Assembly (NCBI RefSeq): GCF_004342225.1
Contig: NZ_SMAR01000005.1
Location: 1 to 64,000 of the forward strand
Direction of reading: 5' to 3'
Source: Martelella mediterranea
GTDB taxonomy: Bacteria > Pseudomonadota > Alphaproteobacteria > Rhizobiales > Rhizobiaceae
Length of the DNA stretch: 64,000 bases
Part shown: piece after piece, positions 8,316 to 16,557 of the stretch
How positions within the stretch are numbered: the stretch's first letter is position 1
Layout of the letters: the number at the start of each line of letters is the position of its first letter
Notes under the pieces: model-generated
Seen by the model: only the letters and a program-made list of their open reading frames with translations
Database searches by the model: none
Told to the model about the DNA's origin: nothing
Translations under genes and position numbers: made by a program

Positions 8316-9203
8316 TTAGCGCGTTTTCTGGTATCTGTTGAAGTATTCATCAAGAGCGAAAAGACCGGTGCAGTCGCTGCGCGTCGTCAGCCGCCCCAAA
8401 ACGCGTGAGAAACTGGTCAGGCCGACCCCATAATTTTCGCTGAGCAGTGCCTTGGCAGATCCGGGATAGCTCTGCTCCAGCGCCATATCCCCGGCGGTCA
8501 GCAGCAGTGAGAGCGCATCGGTCTCCTCGGTCGCCGCCCGCTCAAGCATGTCCGGAAAGACATTGGCCATGAGACCGCAGAATCCGTCCGCACCGGCCTT
8601 GAACGAGGCCCGAAATGTTGCCACCTCGGCGTTCATAAGCTTCAGCCGGCTGCCGCTGACAATGTCGATCCGGCGCTTGATTCGCGCAAGATCGCAGCAG
8701 GTATCCTTCAAAAAGGTGAAGCGTCCGCTCTGAGCCGCGTATTCAAGCGCCTTGTCTGAAATTAGTCGCTTATAGGGGCGGGGCGCCTCGTAGAGACCGA
8801 GATCGCCGCTGCAATCGGCGATGATCGTCTCAAGGCATGCGAGAAGAGCGTCGTCGTTTTCACCCTCTTCGACGAGGTGTCCGGTCAAAAGCACAGCGCA
8901 ATCGACGCCGCCGATTGCCCTTACGCGCGCAATTGCCTCAGGCCAGGCTTCGTTATCCTCGCAGAACACCGAAGCGGCAATGGGAACGCGCCCCGACACG
9001 GCGCGGACTGAAGCAGCGATGATCTCGGTGCGCTCGGTATCGTTCATCGATAGCGGTTCAGCAGAAAGCCCTGTAACCAGCAGGCCGGCAACGCCTCGCT
9101 CGATATAGAAATCGACGAGGCCCTGAATGGCATCAAGATCGATCTCCCCGTTTTCCAGAAACGGCGTGAGGAGGGGCGGCCAGATTTCGGGTTGGCGGGC
9201 CAT
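8316..9203 (-). CDS. Atypical DapA/NanA-family protein, copy 3
   Basis: A 295-residue DHDPS/NAL-fold protein. The Schiff-base Lys (K166, TFLKDT) and the catalytic Tyr (Y138, LGLYEAPRP) are kept. The pyruvate-carboxylate loop that reads G-T/S-T-G-E in the other two copies is GLSAEP here (residues 45-50). It may therefore use a substrate other than pyruvate or do a different reaction. The start lies 2 bases after the GH38 stop, and the LacI gene follows, so it belongs to the mannosidase operon. A keto-deoxy-sugar or sialic-acid-like lyase is the default guess, with low certainty. Confidence 0.8.
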   Translation of the reverse strand: MARQPEIWPPLLTPFLENGEIDLDAIQGLVDFYIERGVAGLLVTGLSAEPLSMNDTERTEIIAASVRAVSGRVPIAASVFCEDNEAWPEAIARVRAIGGVDCAVLLTGHLVEEGENDDALLACLETIIADCSGDLGLYEAPRPYKRLISDKALEYAAQSGRFTFLKDTCCDLARIKRRIDIVSGSRLKLMNAEVATFRASFKAGADGFCGLMANVFPDMLERAATEETDALSLLLTAGDMALEQSYPGSAKALLSENYGVGLTSFSRVLGRLTTRSDCTGLFALDEYFNRYQKTR

Positions 9204-9205
9204 GG

Positions 9206-11704
9206 TCAGATACCTTCGGACAGGAGGTTAAGTTGGCGGTCGGGCTCGAACTCGAGAAGATCGAGGGTGACGATCTTGCCGGAAGGCGTGACGGCCAGCG
9301 TACGGATTTCGAAAGGTTCGAGGTCGAGCGAGAGCAGATGGCCGCCGGCATAGTCAAGCCCAAGCCGGGCCGCAATCGGGCCGGACGTGTCATTGACGAA
9401 ACGCATAACGGTTGCCGCAGGATCGTCTTCCCAGGGTTTGAGCGCCGTCAGCCGAAGGCCGGGCGCTTCCTCAAGGCCGGAAATCAGCCCGCGCGCGGCG
9501 GGCATGTCGCCAGGATGGAAGCTTTCCATCATCACGCGGGGCGGCATGACCATCATTTCGGCAAGCCGGTTTGCCTCTGCCATATCGTCGCCCGTCTGGG
9601 GCAAAAGCCGCACGCTGAAGCGCTGCAGGCCCTGATCCTGATAGTGATAATGCTCGTTGTCACGCAACTCGCGCGGATCATGCCAGGCAAAGACAGGGCT
9701 TCTCGCGGCGGTGATGCCGATATCGCCGTCGACGCAGTCATAGGCGTATTTGGCGTTGTTGATCACGCTGATCCGCTTGCCATCCGAACCGGCGACGCTG
9801 ACCCAGCGCTGGCCGGGATATTCGAGCCCGTCTGCGGGCCGCTCCACATAGCCATATTGCATCTGGTAGCGCGCGGTACTGGCCGATATCGCCGTCGGAT
9901 AGCGCAGTTTCAGAAGGTGGAGTTCTTCGTGCCAGTCGATCTCGGTGCGGATTTCGAGCGATCGGGCATCGCTGTCGAGCACGAAGAGCTCGGTCAGGCG
10001 AGAGCGTCCGAGACGGACATTGACGCGGATGGCGGCGCGAACGGGGCCGGCATCCTCGATGTGGATGCTCTCGACTTCAAACTGGCGGCCCTGGCCCACA
10101 TAGGTCTCGACCCGGTGGCCCCAGGTGTCGGAACCATCGGCCGATACGACGGTATGGATGGCGCCTTTGGCAGGGGCGAGATCCTGCCCGTTGGCAAGAG
10201 TGACGAATTCGTCAAGCCAGCCGGTCTGCGGGTTGATCGTCACCCGCAGATGCGCGTTCTCGATGGTGATGCCGTGAGCGCGTGCCTGGACCTGCGGTAT
10301 GGCTTGCGGCGCATCGGTTCTTCGCACGCGATAGAGCCTGTGGCCAAAGGCCGGCACCCTGGCGGGAAAGGCAATGCGAGCGCGATAGCGGTCGCGGAAG
10401 ATGTCTTCCTCGCGGATCGTCGCATCGGCTCTGATCTTCTGCCAGGGCGTCTCCTCGCCATCCTCGGCGCTGACGATCCAGTTACCCGGCAGGAAGGAAA
10501 GTTCCAGCTCGGCCGTGATCTCGGCTTCGAATGGATGCGGGTTGAAGACGATGACCGGCTGCGTTTCCTCGTCTGCCGGTATGGCGATGTCGCGAGCGGC
10601 GATCTGCAGGGCGCGGTTGGTGACCCTGTCTGCCGTCGCGATCACGCCGCCAAGGGCATGGACCGCGTCTTCGCAGGCGGGAAGGATCGAGCTTCCGGGC
10701 AGGATGTCGTGGAACTGGTTGAAGAGCAGCGTCTTCCATGCCTCGTCGAGCTTTTCGCGGGGGTACGGGACCCCCTGTGTGGCCGCGGAAAGCGTGGCGT
10801 ACCGCTCCGCCTCCAATAGGGCTGCTTCCGCCTTCAGATTCATCTGCTTGATCTTCGCAAAGGCCGCGTAGCACCCGGCGGCGTGGCGCTGAAGCTCGCC
10901 CTCGTGAACCGGCATGGGCTTGCCGTTCTTCCGGCGCGCCTCAAAATAGCGGTCGGGGCCGGACATGATCAGCTTGCCGAACCGGCCGTCTGCATTAAGC
11001 GCCTCGATGCTCTTCAGGTTTCGCCGGGTCGGGCCGCCGCCATGATTGCCGACGCCATAGAAGACCATGGCCTCGTCCTCAAGCGCCGCGCCGATCTTGC
11101 TGATGGCGGATTCCATATGCCGGTCGACGTCTTCTGCGGTCGTGCAGTATTCATGCGGGATCCGGTAGGCGGCAACCGAGGCGCCGCCCAGACCTTGCCA
11201 TTCAAACAGCGTATGCGGCATGTCGATTTCGTGCGGGCCGGGGCGCAGGAAGCAGTAGGAGGCGATCCGGTGGCCGGCAAGTACCTGCGGCAGGGCCGCG
11301 GAGTGGCCGAAGGGGTCGGCGTTGAGGCCGACATTGGCGATGCCGCCGAAATGCTCAAGCAGATAGCGCTGGCCGATCAGCCCCTGGCGCACAAAGGATT
11401 CGAGGTTCGGCAGATTGCAGTCCGGCTCGACCCACCAGCCGCCGACCATGGCGATGCGTCCGCATGCAACGAGTTCGCGAAGCCGGGCAAAGAGCTTGGG
11501 GTCGCTCTCGCGAATCCAGTCGACGACGGCGACCTGCTCGAAGGTGAAGACGTAATCCTCGAATTCCTCAAGAAGGGCGACGGCTGCGGCAAGCGTCGCG
11601 CGGGCCTCCTGATAGCCTTCCGTCCAGCGCCACAGCCAGACGGGATCGAGATGGGCATGGCCGACCATGTGAATGGTGGCAAAACGCGATTTCTGCTCAG
11701 ACAT
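9206..11704 (-). CDS. Glycoside hydrolase family 38 alpha-mannosidase
   Basis: An 832-residue GH38 retaining, zinc-dependent alpha-mannosidase. The zinc-binding HAHLDPVW motif is at residues 16-23. The nucleophile is D130 in GLNADPFGHSA, and the middle and C-terminal beta-sandwich regions are present, so the length is normal for bacterial GH38. There is no signal peptide, so it should act in the cytoplasm on imported, possibly phosphorylated, mannosides; the family includes 2-O-mannosylglycerate hydrolases. Its start overlaps the SIS gene by 8 bases and the DapA-like gene follows after 2 bases, so it sits inside a tight operon. Confidence 0.93.
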   Translation of the reverse strand: MSEQKSRFATIHMVGHAHLDPVWLWRWTEGYQEARATLAAAVALLEEFEDYVFTFEQVAVVDWIRESDPKLFARLRELVACGRIAMVGGWWVEPDCNLPNLESFVRQGLIGQRYLLEHFGGIANVGLNADPFGHSAALPQVLAGHRIASYCFLRPGPHEIDMPHTLFEWQGLGGASVAAYRIPHEYCTTAEDVDRHMESAISKIGAALEDEAMVFYGVGNHGGGPTRRNLKSIEALNADGRFGKLIMSGPDRYFEARRKNGKPMPVHEGELQRHAAGCYAAFAKIKQMNLKAEAALLEAERYATLSAATQGVPYPREKLDEAWKTLLFNQFHDILPGSSILPACEDAVHALGGVIATADRVTNRALQIAARDIAIPADEETQPVIVFNPHPFEAEITAELELSFLPGNWIVSAEDGEETPWQKIRADATIREEDIFRDRYRARIAFPARVPAFGHRLYRVRRTDAPQAIPQVQARAHGITIENAHLRVTINPQTGWLDEFVTLANGQDLAPAKGAIHTVVSADGSDTWGHRVETYVGQGRQFEVESIHIEDAGPVRAAIRVNVRLGRSRLTELFVLDSDARSLEIRTEIDWHEELHLLKLRYPTAISASTARYQMQYGYVERPADGLEYPGQRWVSVAGSDGKRISVINNAKYAYDCVDGDIGITAARSPVFAWHDPRELRDNEHYHYQDQGLQRFSVRLLPQTGDDMAEANRLAEMMVMPPRVMMESFHPGDMPAARGLISGLEEAPGLRLTALKPWEDDPAATVMRFVNDTSGPIAARLGLDYAGGHLLSLDLEPFEIRTLAVTPSGKIVTLDLLEFEPDRQLNLLSEGI

Positions 11705-12275
11705 TTTCGCTCTCCGCGACGAGTGTTTCCAGACGGGCGCAGATCAGGTGCATGGCAAGCTGGTGCATTTCCTGAATGCGGGCGGTCATCGTGTGGGGTG
11801 AAATGAAGGCGAGGCTGCAATCCTTCGCGATTTCGGCGCCGTTCTGGCCGGTGAAGAGAACGGTTTTGGCGCCTTTTGCCCAGCCGGCGGCAATTCCCGA
11901 GCGGATATTCTCCGACTGTCCGCTTGTGGAAAAGGCAATGACGATATCCCGCGGTCCGGCAAGGGCCGTGACCTGACGGGCGAAAACGGCATTGAAGGAA
12001 AAGTCGTTGCCAATGCAGGTGAGCGCCGAAACATCGGCGGAGAGGCAGGTCGCGGGCAGGGGGCGCCGGTTGGATTTATAGCGGCCGATCAGCTCGCCAC
12101 TGAAATGCAACGCTTCCGCGGCCGAACCGCCATTGCCGAACACATAGACGCAACCGCCCGCACAGACGCTCTGCCAGATCGCGTCCGCGATGGCGATGAT
12201 ATCGGGAAGGCGAGCCCGCATTTCCGCGTTCATGGCAAAATGGGCCGCCATCTCTTCTTCCAGGCTTGCCGTCAT
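11697..12275 (-). CDS. SIS-domain sugar-phosphate isomerase (GmhA-like)
   Basis: A 192-residue single SIS-domain protein. The start at 12275 gives MTASLEEEMAAHF and overlaps the ROK kinase stop by an ATGA. Two motifs match phosphoheptose isomerase: GNGGSAAEALHFSGELIG (residues 48-65) and FSTSGQSENI (residues 115-124). The last binds the sugar phosphate. True GmhA makes sedoheptulose 7-phosphate into heptose phosphate, but next to a sugar kinase and a mannosidase an aldose/ketose phosphate isomerase of hexoses is equally likely. Cytoplasmic; probably acts right after the kinase in the same operon. Confidence 0.85.
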   Translation of the reverse strand: MTASLEEEMAAHFAMNAEMRARLPDIIAIADAIWQSVCAGGCVYVFGNGGSAAEALHFSGELIGRYKSNRRPLPATCLSADVSALTCIGNDFSFNAVFARQVTALAGPRDIVIAFSTSGQSENIRSGIAAGWAKGAKTVLFTGQNGAEIAKDCSLAFISPHTMTARIQEMHQLAMHLICARLETLVAESENV

Positions 12276-13258
12276 TCTCTGATCCTCACCTTGACGCCCG
12301 TGGCGCTGCCGATTTCGTTCCATGCGACGGAGGCCGCAGAAGCGACGCCCGAATTGCGGCCGAAGCCCGTCTTGCGCACCGTCAGGCGTTGACCGACGCC
12401 GGCGGCCATGCTGCTGCCGACGAGCGCCATCGCGGGCGCGAAGAGCTCCCCATCGGCCTCGGTCACGCCGCCGCCGATCACCAGCAGGGCGGGATCGAAC
12501 AGATCGGCGGCCGCGCGCACCGCACGGGCAAGCATGCCCATCGAACTGTGCCAGAAGGCAAGGGCCTCCTCGTCGCCGGCAAGCGCCGCATCGGCGACGT
12601 CGCGCGCGGAATAGGGGCGCGGCGTCGCCGTGCACGTGGCCTTGGCCTCGGTGTAGCGCTTGCCGATCGATGTTCCCGAGACATAGGCTTCAAAACATCC
12701 CGTCAGGCCGCAGTTACAGGCGCGGCCATCGTAAATCAGCGGGATGTGGCCGAGCTCCGACCCGTTGCCGGTATGGCCAGTATAAAGAAAGCCATCGGTG
12801 ATGACGCCGCAGCCAATCCCCGAAGAGACGGTGATATAGGTCACGTCCCTCACCGCGTCGGGGTTGTCCCAGAGCGCCGTGGCGATTGCGCCCGCCGCCG
12901 CGTCATTCTGCAGATAGGCCTTCGCGCCGAAGCTGGTTTCCATCTGCGTTGTCAGCGGTATGCGATCCCAGTCCGGCAGGTTGGGCGGAGACAGGACCAG
13001 GCCTTTTTCGAGGTCGAGCGGACCGCCGCAGGCAATGCCCGTTCCCTCTATGGTGAGCCCGTTCTTTCTGGCGTGGACCTCGGCTGCCCTGCCGAGCCGC
13101 TCGATCAGCGCCAGGCTCGGCTCCGCCCTGACGGGCGAGCGCTCGCGAGACTGAAAGGCGATTGCGCCATCAGCATGCACGAGGCCGACGGCGATCTTGG
13201 TGGCCCCGATATCCACCGCCAGGACGACGGGCGTCATAGTGTCTCTTTGTTCTGCCAT
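12272..13258 (-). CDS. ROK-family sugar kinase
   Basis: A roughly 328-residue ROK protein without an N-terminal DNA-binding domain, so a kinase and not a repressor. It has the phosphate loop VLAVDIGATKIAVG at its start and the ROK zinc signature CNCGLTGCFEAYVSG near the middle. ROK kinases phosphorylate glucose, mannose, fructose, N-acetylmannosamine or N-acetylglucosamine, mostly at O6. The start at 13258 (MAEQRDT) or 13237 (MTPVV) cannot be separated by ribosome-site strength. It is the first gene of the leftward operon facing the LacI operators. Confidence 0.9.
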   Translation of the reverse strand: MAEQRDTMTPVVLAVDIGATKIAVGLVHADGAIAFQSRERSPVRAEPSLALIERLGRAAEVHARKNGLTIEGTGIACGGPLDLEKGLVLSPPNLPDWDRIPLTTQMETSFGAKAYLQNDAAAGAIATALWDNPDAVRDVTYITVSSGIGCGVITDGFLYTGHTGNGSELGHIPLIYDGRACNCGLTGCFEAYVSGTSIGKRYTEAKATCTATPRPYSARDVADAALAGDEEALAFWHSSMGMLARAVRAAADLFDPALLVIGGGVTEADGELFAPAMALVGSSMAAGVGQRLTVRKTGFGRNSGVASAASVAWNEIGSATGVKVRIRE

Positions 13259-13268
13259 ATCACTTATC

Positions 13269-13282
13269 TGGTAACGATTGCA
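13269..13282. promoter_or_regulatory. LacI-type operator O1 (TGGTAACGATTGCA)
   Basis: This 14-mer fits the central-CG palindrome TGnnAnCGnTTnCA of LacI/GalR-family operators and lies just upstream of the ROK kinase start. A second copy of the same pattern lies at 13420-13433, facing the ABC transporter. The neighbouring LacI gene at 7264-8286 is the obvious candidate binder; that link is inferred. Confidence 0.65.
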
Positions 13283-13419
13283 TGTCCACATCATTGGCAC
13301 GCGCCTCAAATTTAGTCAATACGCCAAAGAGAAGTCCCGTAAAAGGCTATTTCTGAGGCGGAATTCGCGGATTCAGCGTGAAATTTGGTGTGAGGCTTTG
13401 TTGACCAGTGAAAAATATG

Positions 13420-13433
13420 TGATATCGTTTGCA
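13420..13433. promoter_or_regulatory. LacI-type operator O2 (TGATATCGTTTGCA)
   Basis: A second match to TGnnAnCGnTTnCA, 23 bases before the binding-protein ATG and about 151 bases from O1, centre to centre. Its closeness to the start codon means it probably overlaps the transcription start or early leader, fitting repression of the rightward operon. The two sites could also be joined by a DNA loop. Confidence 0.65.
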
Positions 13434-13455
13434 GGTCATTTAGGGAGGAAACAAC

Positions 13456-14805
13456 ATGAATTTTCGTGCTCACTTGAAGCTGTCAACGCTGCTGGCCGCT
13501 GGCTTTGCCTGTGGTCTACCTGCCCTGGCGCAGGCGGAGGAATTGTCCGTTGTCTATCGCGAATCGCCCTATGTGTCGGCGGTCATGGAGGCGGCCAAGG
13601 CCGAATTCGAAGCCGAACACCCCGGCGACACGATCGAGCTCAACGCGATCAGTTCGTCGGCGCGCGACTACTACACCAAGGTTTCGCTGATGAACCAGTC
13701 GGCATCGACGGCGCCTGACATTATCTATGAGGATGGTTTCCAGATCACCGCGGATGCCGCCGCGGGCTATCTCGAGCCGCTGGACGAGCGGCTCTCCGGC
13801 TGGGACGAGTGGGATCAGTTCTCCCAGATCGCGGTCCAGAACGGCAAGTCTTTCGTCGACGGAAAGGTTTACGGCATTCCGCTCGGCACCGACACCCAGG
13901 CCATCTGGTACAACAAGGACCTTCTCGAAAAGGCCGGAGTGGGGGCTGACTGGCAGCCGAAGACCTGGCAGGACATTCTCGATGCCGCGGCCAAGGTGAA
14001 GGAAAACCTCCCCGGCGTCGATCCGATCAATATCTATGTGACGAAGGCCGGCAACGAGGCGAGCACGATGCGGGGTCTGATGAACCTGATCTCTGGCACG
14101 CCGGGCGGGCTCTCTGCAACGCTTTTCGATCCGGAAACGCAGAAATGGATCGTTGGATCCAAGGGCTTCCGCGATGCGCTGGCCTTCCTGAAAACCGCCT
14201 ATGACAACGGCTATCTCGTCTCCGATACCGATCTTCAGGATTCGAGCTTCCAGAACGTTCTGGTCGAACAGCGCGTGCCCGAGGGCAAGGTTGCCATGTT
14301 CATCGACGGCAACTGGATCTGGGCGCGCTGGATCGAGGGTGGCACCGCGCCTTGGGCGGCGTGGAACGAGACGCTCGGCATGGCCAAGATCCCGACGCAG
14401 AATGGCCAGGGCAACGGCTTCACCTCCATGTCCGGCGGCTGGACCATCGCCATGAGCCCGAAGGCCGAGGACAAGGATCTCGCCTTTGATTTCATGACCA
14501 CGGTCGCCAATTTCGAAAACAGCCTGACCTATGCCATTCGCGCCGGATCGATCGGCGTGCGCAAGGACGTCATCGCGGACGAGACCTATCTCGAGACCAA
14601 TCCGACCGCCGGTTTCTTCTCCTCACTGGTTGAGGTGACCAATTTCCGCCCGGCGCTGGAAATCTATCCGCAGGTCTCCTCCCTCATCCAGGAGACGATG
14701 GAGGCCGTAACGGTCGGCGGAGACAGCGTCGAAGACGCCGCCGGCCGCTTCGACCGCCAGCTCACCCGTCTTGCCGGCTCATCGAACGTCGAAAAAGCGA
14801 ACTGA
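13456..14805 (+). CDS. ABC sugar importer, periplasmic binding protein
   Basis: A 449-residue family 1 (MalE/UgpB-like) solute-binding protein. It opens with a signal peptide of about 28 residues ending ALAQA, and an AGGGAGGA ribosome site precedes the ATG. The mature part has the usual sugar-binding patterns: APDIIYEDGFQITADAAAGYLEPLD early, YGIPLGTDTQAIWYNKDLLEKAG in the middle and GNGFTSMSGGWTIAMS later. It is the first gene of the rightward operon SBP-permease-permease-sulfatase-ATPase and faces operator O2. The ligand is probably an oligosaccharide or glycoside that the divergent mannosidase can open. Confidence 0.93.
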   Translation: MNFRAHLKLSTLLAAGFACGLPALAQAEELSVVYRESPYVSAVMEAAKAEFEAEHPGDTIELNAISSSARDYYTKVSLMNQSASTAPDIIYEDGFQITADAAAGYLEPLDERLSGWDEWDQFSQIAVQNGKSFVDGKVYGIPLGTDTQAIWYNKDLLEKAGVGADWQPKTWQDILDAAAKVKENLPGVDPINIYVTKAGNEASTMRGLMNLISGTPGGLSATLFDPETQKWIVGSKGFRDALAFLKTAYDNGYLVSDTDLQDSSFQNVLVEQRVPEGKVAMFIDGNWIWARWIEGGTAPWAAWNETLGMAKIPTQNGQGNGFTSMSGGWTIAMSPKAEDKDLAFDFMTTVANFENSLTYAIRAGSIGVRKDVIADETYLETNPTAGFFSSLVEVTNFRPALEIYPQVSSLIQETMEAVTVGGDSVEDAAGRFDRQLTRLAGSSNVEKAN

Positions 14806-14806
14806 C

Positions 14807-15715
14807 ATGGCGCAAGGGGCAAGCGGAACGGGCCAAGGGCCGGCAGCAGTGCTGATGCGCATTGTGCCGCTTGCCCCGGCCACCCTGATGATCGTCGCCT
14901 TCTTTCTGGTGCCGATCATCTGGGCCATCTACACATCCATGACCAATCTCGGATTGTCGGGCTACGCAGCACGCAATCCGGCCTTCATCGGCTTTGAGAA
15001 CTACTACTATCTCTTTACCGATCCGCGCACATGGGCGGCGCTCGGACGGACGGCGGTGTTCGTCGGCCTCTCCGTTGCCGGGCAGAACATTGTCGGCTTT
15101 TGCATTGCCTATGTGCGGCAGATGGCGACGCCTGCCATCCAGAGTTTGGCCTCGGTCATCGTCATCACCGCCTGGGTGGTGCCGGAAGTCGTTGCGGGCT
15201 TTCTCTGGTACACCTTCCTGCGCGGCGACGAATCCGGCATGAACCAGATTTTCGATATTTTCGGCTTTGCCCACCAGCAATGGCTTCTGACGGCGCCGCT
15301 TGCCGCGGTGATCGTCATCAACATCTGGCGTGGCTGTGCCTTTTCCATGCTCGTCTATTCCGCAGCTCTTCAGGATGTTTCAAGCGAAGTGCTTGAAGCC
15401 GCCGAGATCGACGGGGCAGGGCGCATGCAATCGATCTTCGGCGTCATCCTGCCGATCATCCGCCCGGTGATCGCCATCAATGTGGTGCTGACCACGCTCA
15501 ACACGCTCGGTGTGTTCGGTATCATCTGGATCACCACGGCGGGCGGGCCCGGCACGCGCTCGGAAACGCTGCCGCTCCTGATGTACAATCAGGCCTATGA
15601 TTTCGGCCTTATCGGCTACGGCTCGTCAATCGCCGTCCTGCTGCTTGGCTTCGGCGTCATCGCCTCCCTCATCTATGTCCGTCTGTTCAAAGTGGGAGAA
15701 GCGCGCAATGGCTAA
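14807..15715 (+). CDS. ABC sugar importer, permease 1 (MalF/UgpA-like)
   Basis: A 302-residue inner-membrane permease with six predicted membrane segments. The cytoplasmic EAA loop that contacts the ATPase is visible as EVLEAAEIDGAGRMQSIFGVILPIIRP near residues 200-226. The start at 14807 lies one base after the binding-protein stop, so translation is probably coupled. It pairs with the next gene as the heterodimeric channel. Confidence 0.93.
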   Translation: MAQGASGTGQGPAAVLMRIVPLAPATLMIVAFFLVPIIWAIYTSMTNLGLSGYAARNPAFIGFENYYYLFTDPRTWAALGRTAVFVGLSVAGQNIVGFCIAYVRQMATPAIQSLASVIVITAWVVPEVVAGFLWYTFLRGDESGMNQIFDIFGFAHQQWLLTAPLAAVIVINIWRGCAFSMLVYSAALQDVSSEVLEAAEIDGAGRMQSIFGVILPIIRPVIAINVVLTTLNTLGVFGIIWITTAGGPGTRSETLPLLMYNQAYDFGLIGYGSSIAVLLLGFGVIASLIYVRLFKVGEARNG

Positions 15716-16547
15716 TCTTGCCAAGGCCAAGACCCGCGACCGGCTGGCCGCCGATATCGCGCTCACCTTCGTTGCCATCGCCTTCGTCGTGCCGATGGTG
15801 TGGATGGTGCTGGCGGCCTTCGATGCCGAGGCGACGCTTGCCATTCAACTGCCGGCCCGCTGGAGCCTGACGAATTTCGGCGCGATCCTGACGGAGGATG
15901 TCGCGATCCGTCCCTTCATGAACAGCGTCATCATTTCGGCCGGGACGTCGTGCCTGGTGGTCATCCTCGCGCTCTTTGCCGGCTATCCGTTGTCGCGCTA
16001 CAGGCTGCGCTACGGAAAGCAGTATATCTACACGATCGTCTTTGCCAGCGCGCTGCCGATCACCGCCATCATGGTGCCGATCTATGTGATGTTCGTCCAT
16101 ATCGGCCTCGTCGATACGCTTGCGGGCGTCATCGTCTTCCGCACGGCCGCAGAGCTTCCCTTTGCGGTCTGGCTGATGAAGGGCTTCATGGATGCCATTC
16201 CGACCGATCTGGAAGAGGCGGCGTGGACGGAAGGGGCATCCCGCATGGAAGGCGTCGCCTATATCGTCGTGCCGCTCCTGGCGCCGGGGATCGCGACCAT
16301 CTTCATTCTGTCCTTCATCGAGAACTGGGGCAATTTCTTCGTACCCTTCATCCTGCTGCAAAGCCGCGACAATTATCCGATGGCCGTCTCGCTCTACAGC
16401 TTTTTCGGAGAATATGGCGAGGCCATGTATGGCCAGCTTGCCGCCTTCGCGCTGCTGTACACGGCGCCCACGCTGCTTGTCTATTTCCTGATCCAGAAGC
16501 CGCTGCAGAAGGGTGGTCTCCGGCTTGGCGGCGCGGTCAAGGCCTGA
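15708..16547 (+). CDS. ABC sugar importer, permease 2 (MalG/UgpE-like)
   Basis: A 279-residue permease with six predicted membrane segments and an EAA loop (DLEEAAWTEGASRMEGVAYIVVPLLAP). The start at 15708 overlaps the previous gene by 8 bases, which supports this start over longer in-frame options. It forms the second half of the channel. The sulfatase gene follows 10 bases later in the same operon. Confidence 0.93.
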   Translation: MANLAKAKTRDRLAADIALTFVAIAFVVPMVWMVLAAFDAEATLAIQLPARWSLTNFGAILTEDVAIRPFMNSVIISAGTSCLVVILALFAGYPLSRYRLRYGKQYIYTIVFASALPITAIMVPIYVMFVHIGLVDTLAGVIVFRTAAELPFAVWLMKGFMDAIPTDLEEAAWTEGASRMEGVAYIVVPLLAPGIATIFILSFIENWGNFFVPFILLQSRDNYPMAVSLYSFFGEYGEAMYGQLAAFALLYTAPTLLVYFLIQKPLQKGGLRLGGAVKA

Positions 16548-16557
16548 GGAAGAGATC

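Noticed and set aside
813-9203. The DapA-like genes as lysine-biosynthesis dapA
   Set aside because: Three diverged copies lie beside transporters, regulators and a glycosidase, with no other lysine genes; catabolic roles fit better.
9233-10819. A 528-codon plus-strand frame opposite the GH38 gene
   Set aside because: Arg/Gly/Asp-rich shadow of a well-defined GH38 coding sequence.
12276-12635. N-terminal extension of the SIS protein
   Set aside because: The extension lies inside the ROK kinase in another frame and is low-complexity; the start at 12275 gives the normal length and an ATGA overlap.
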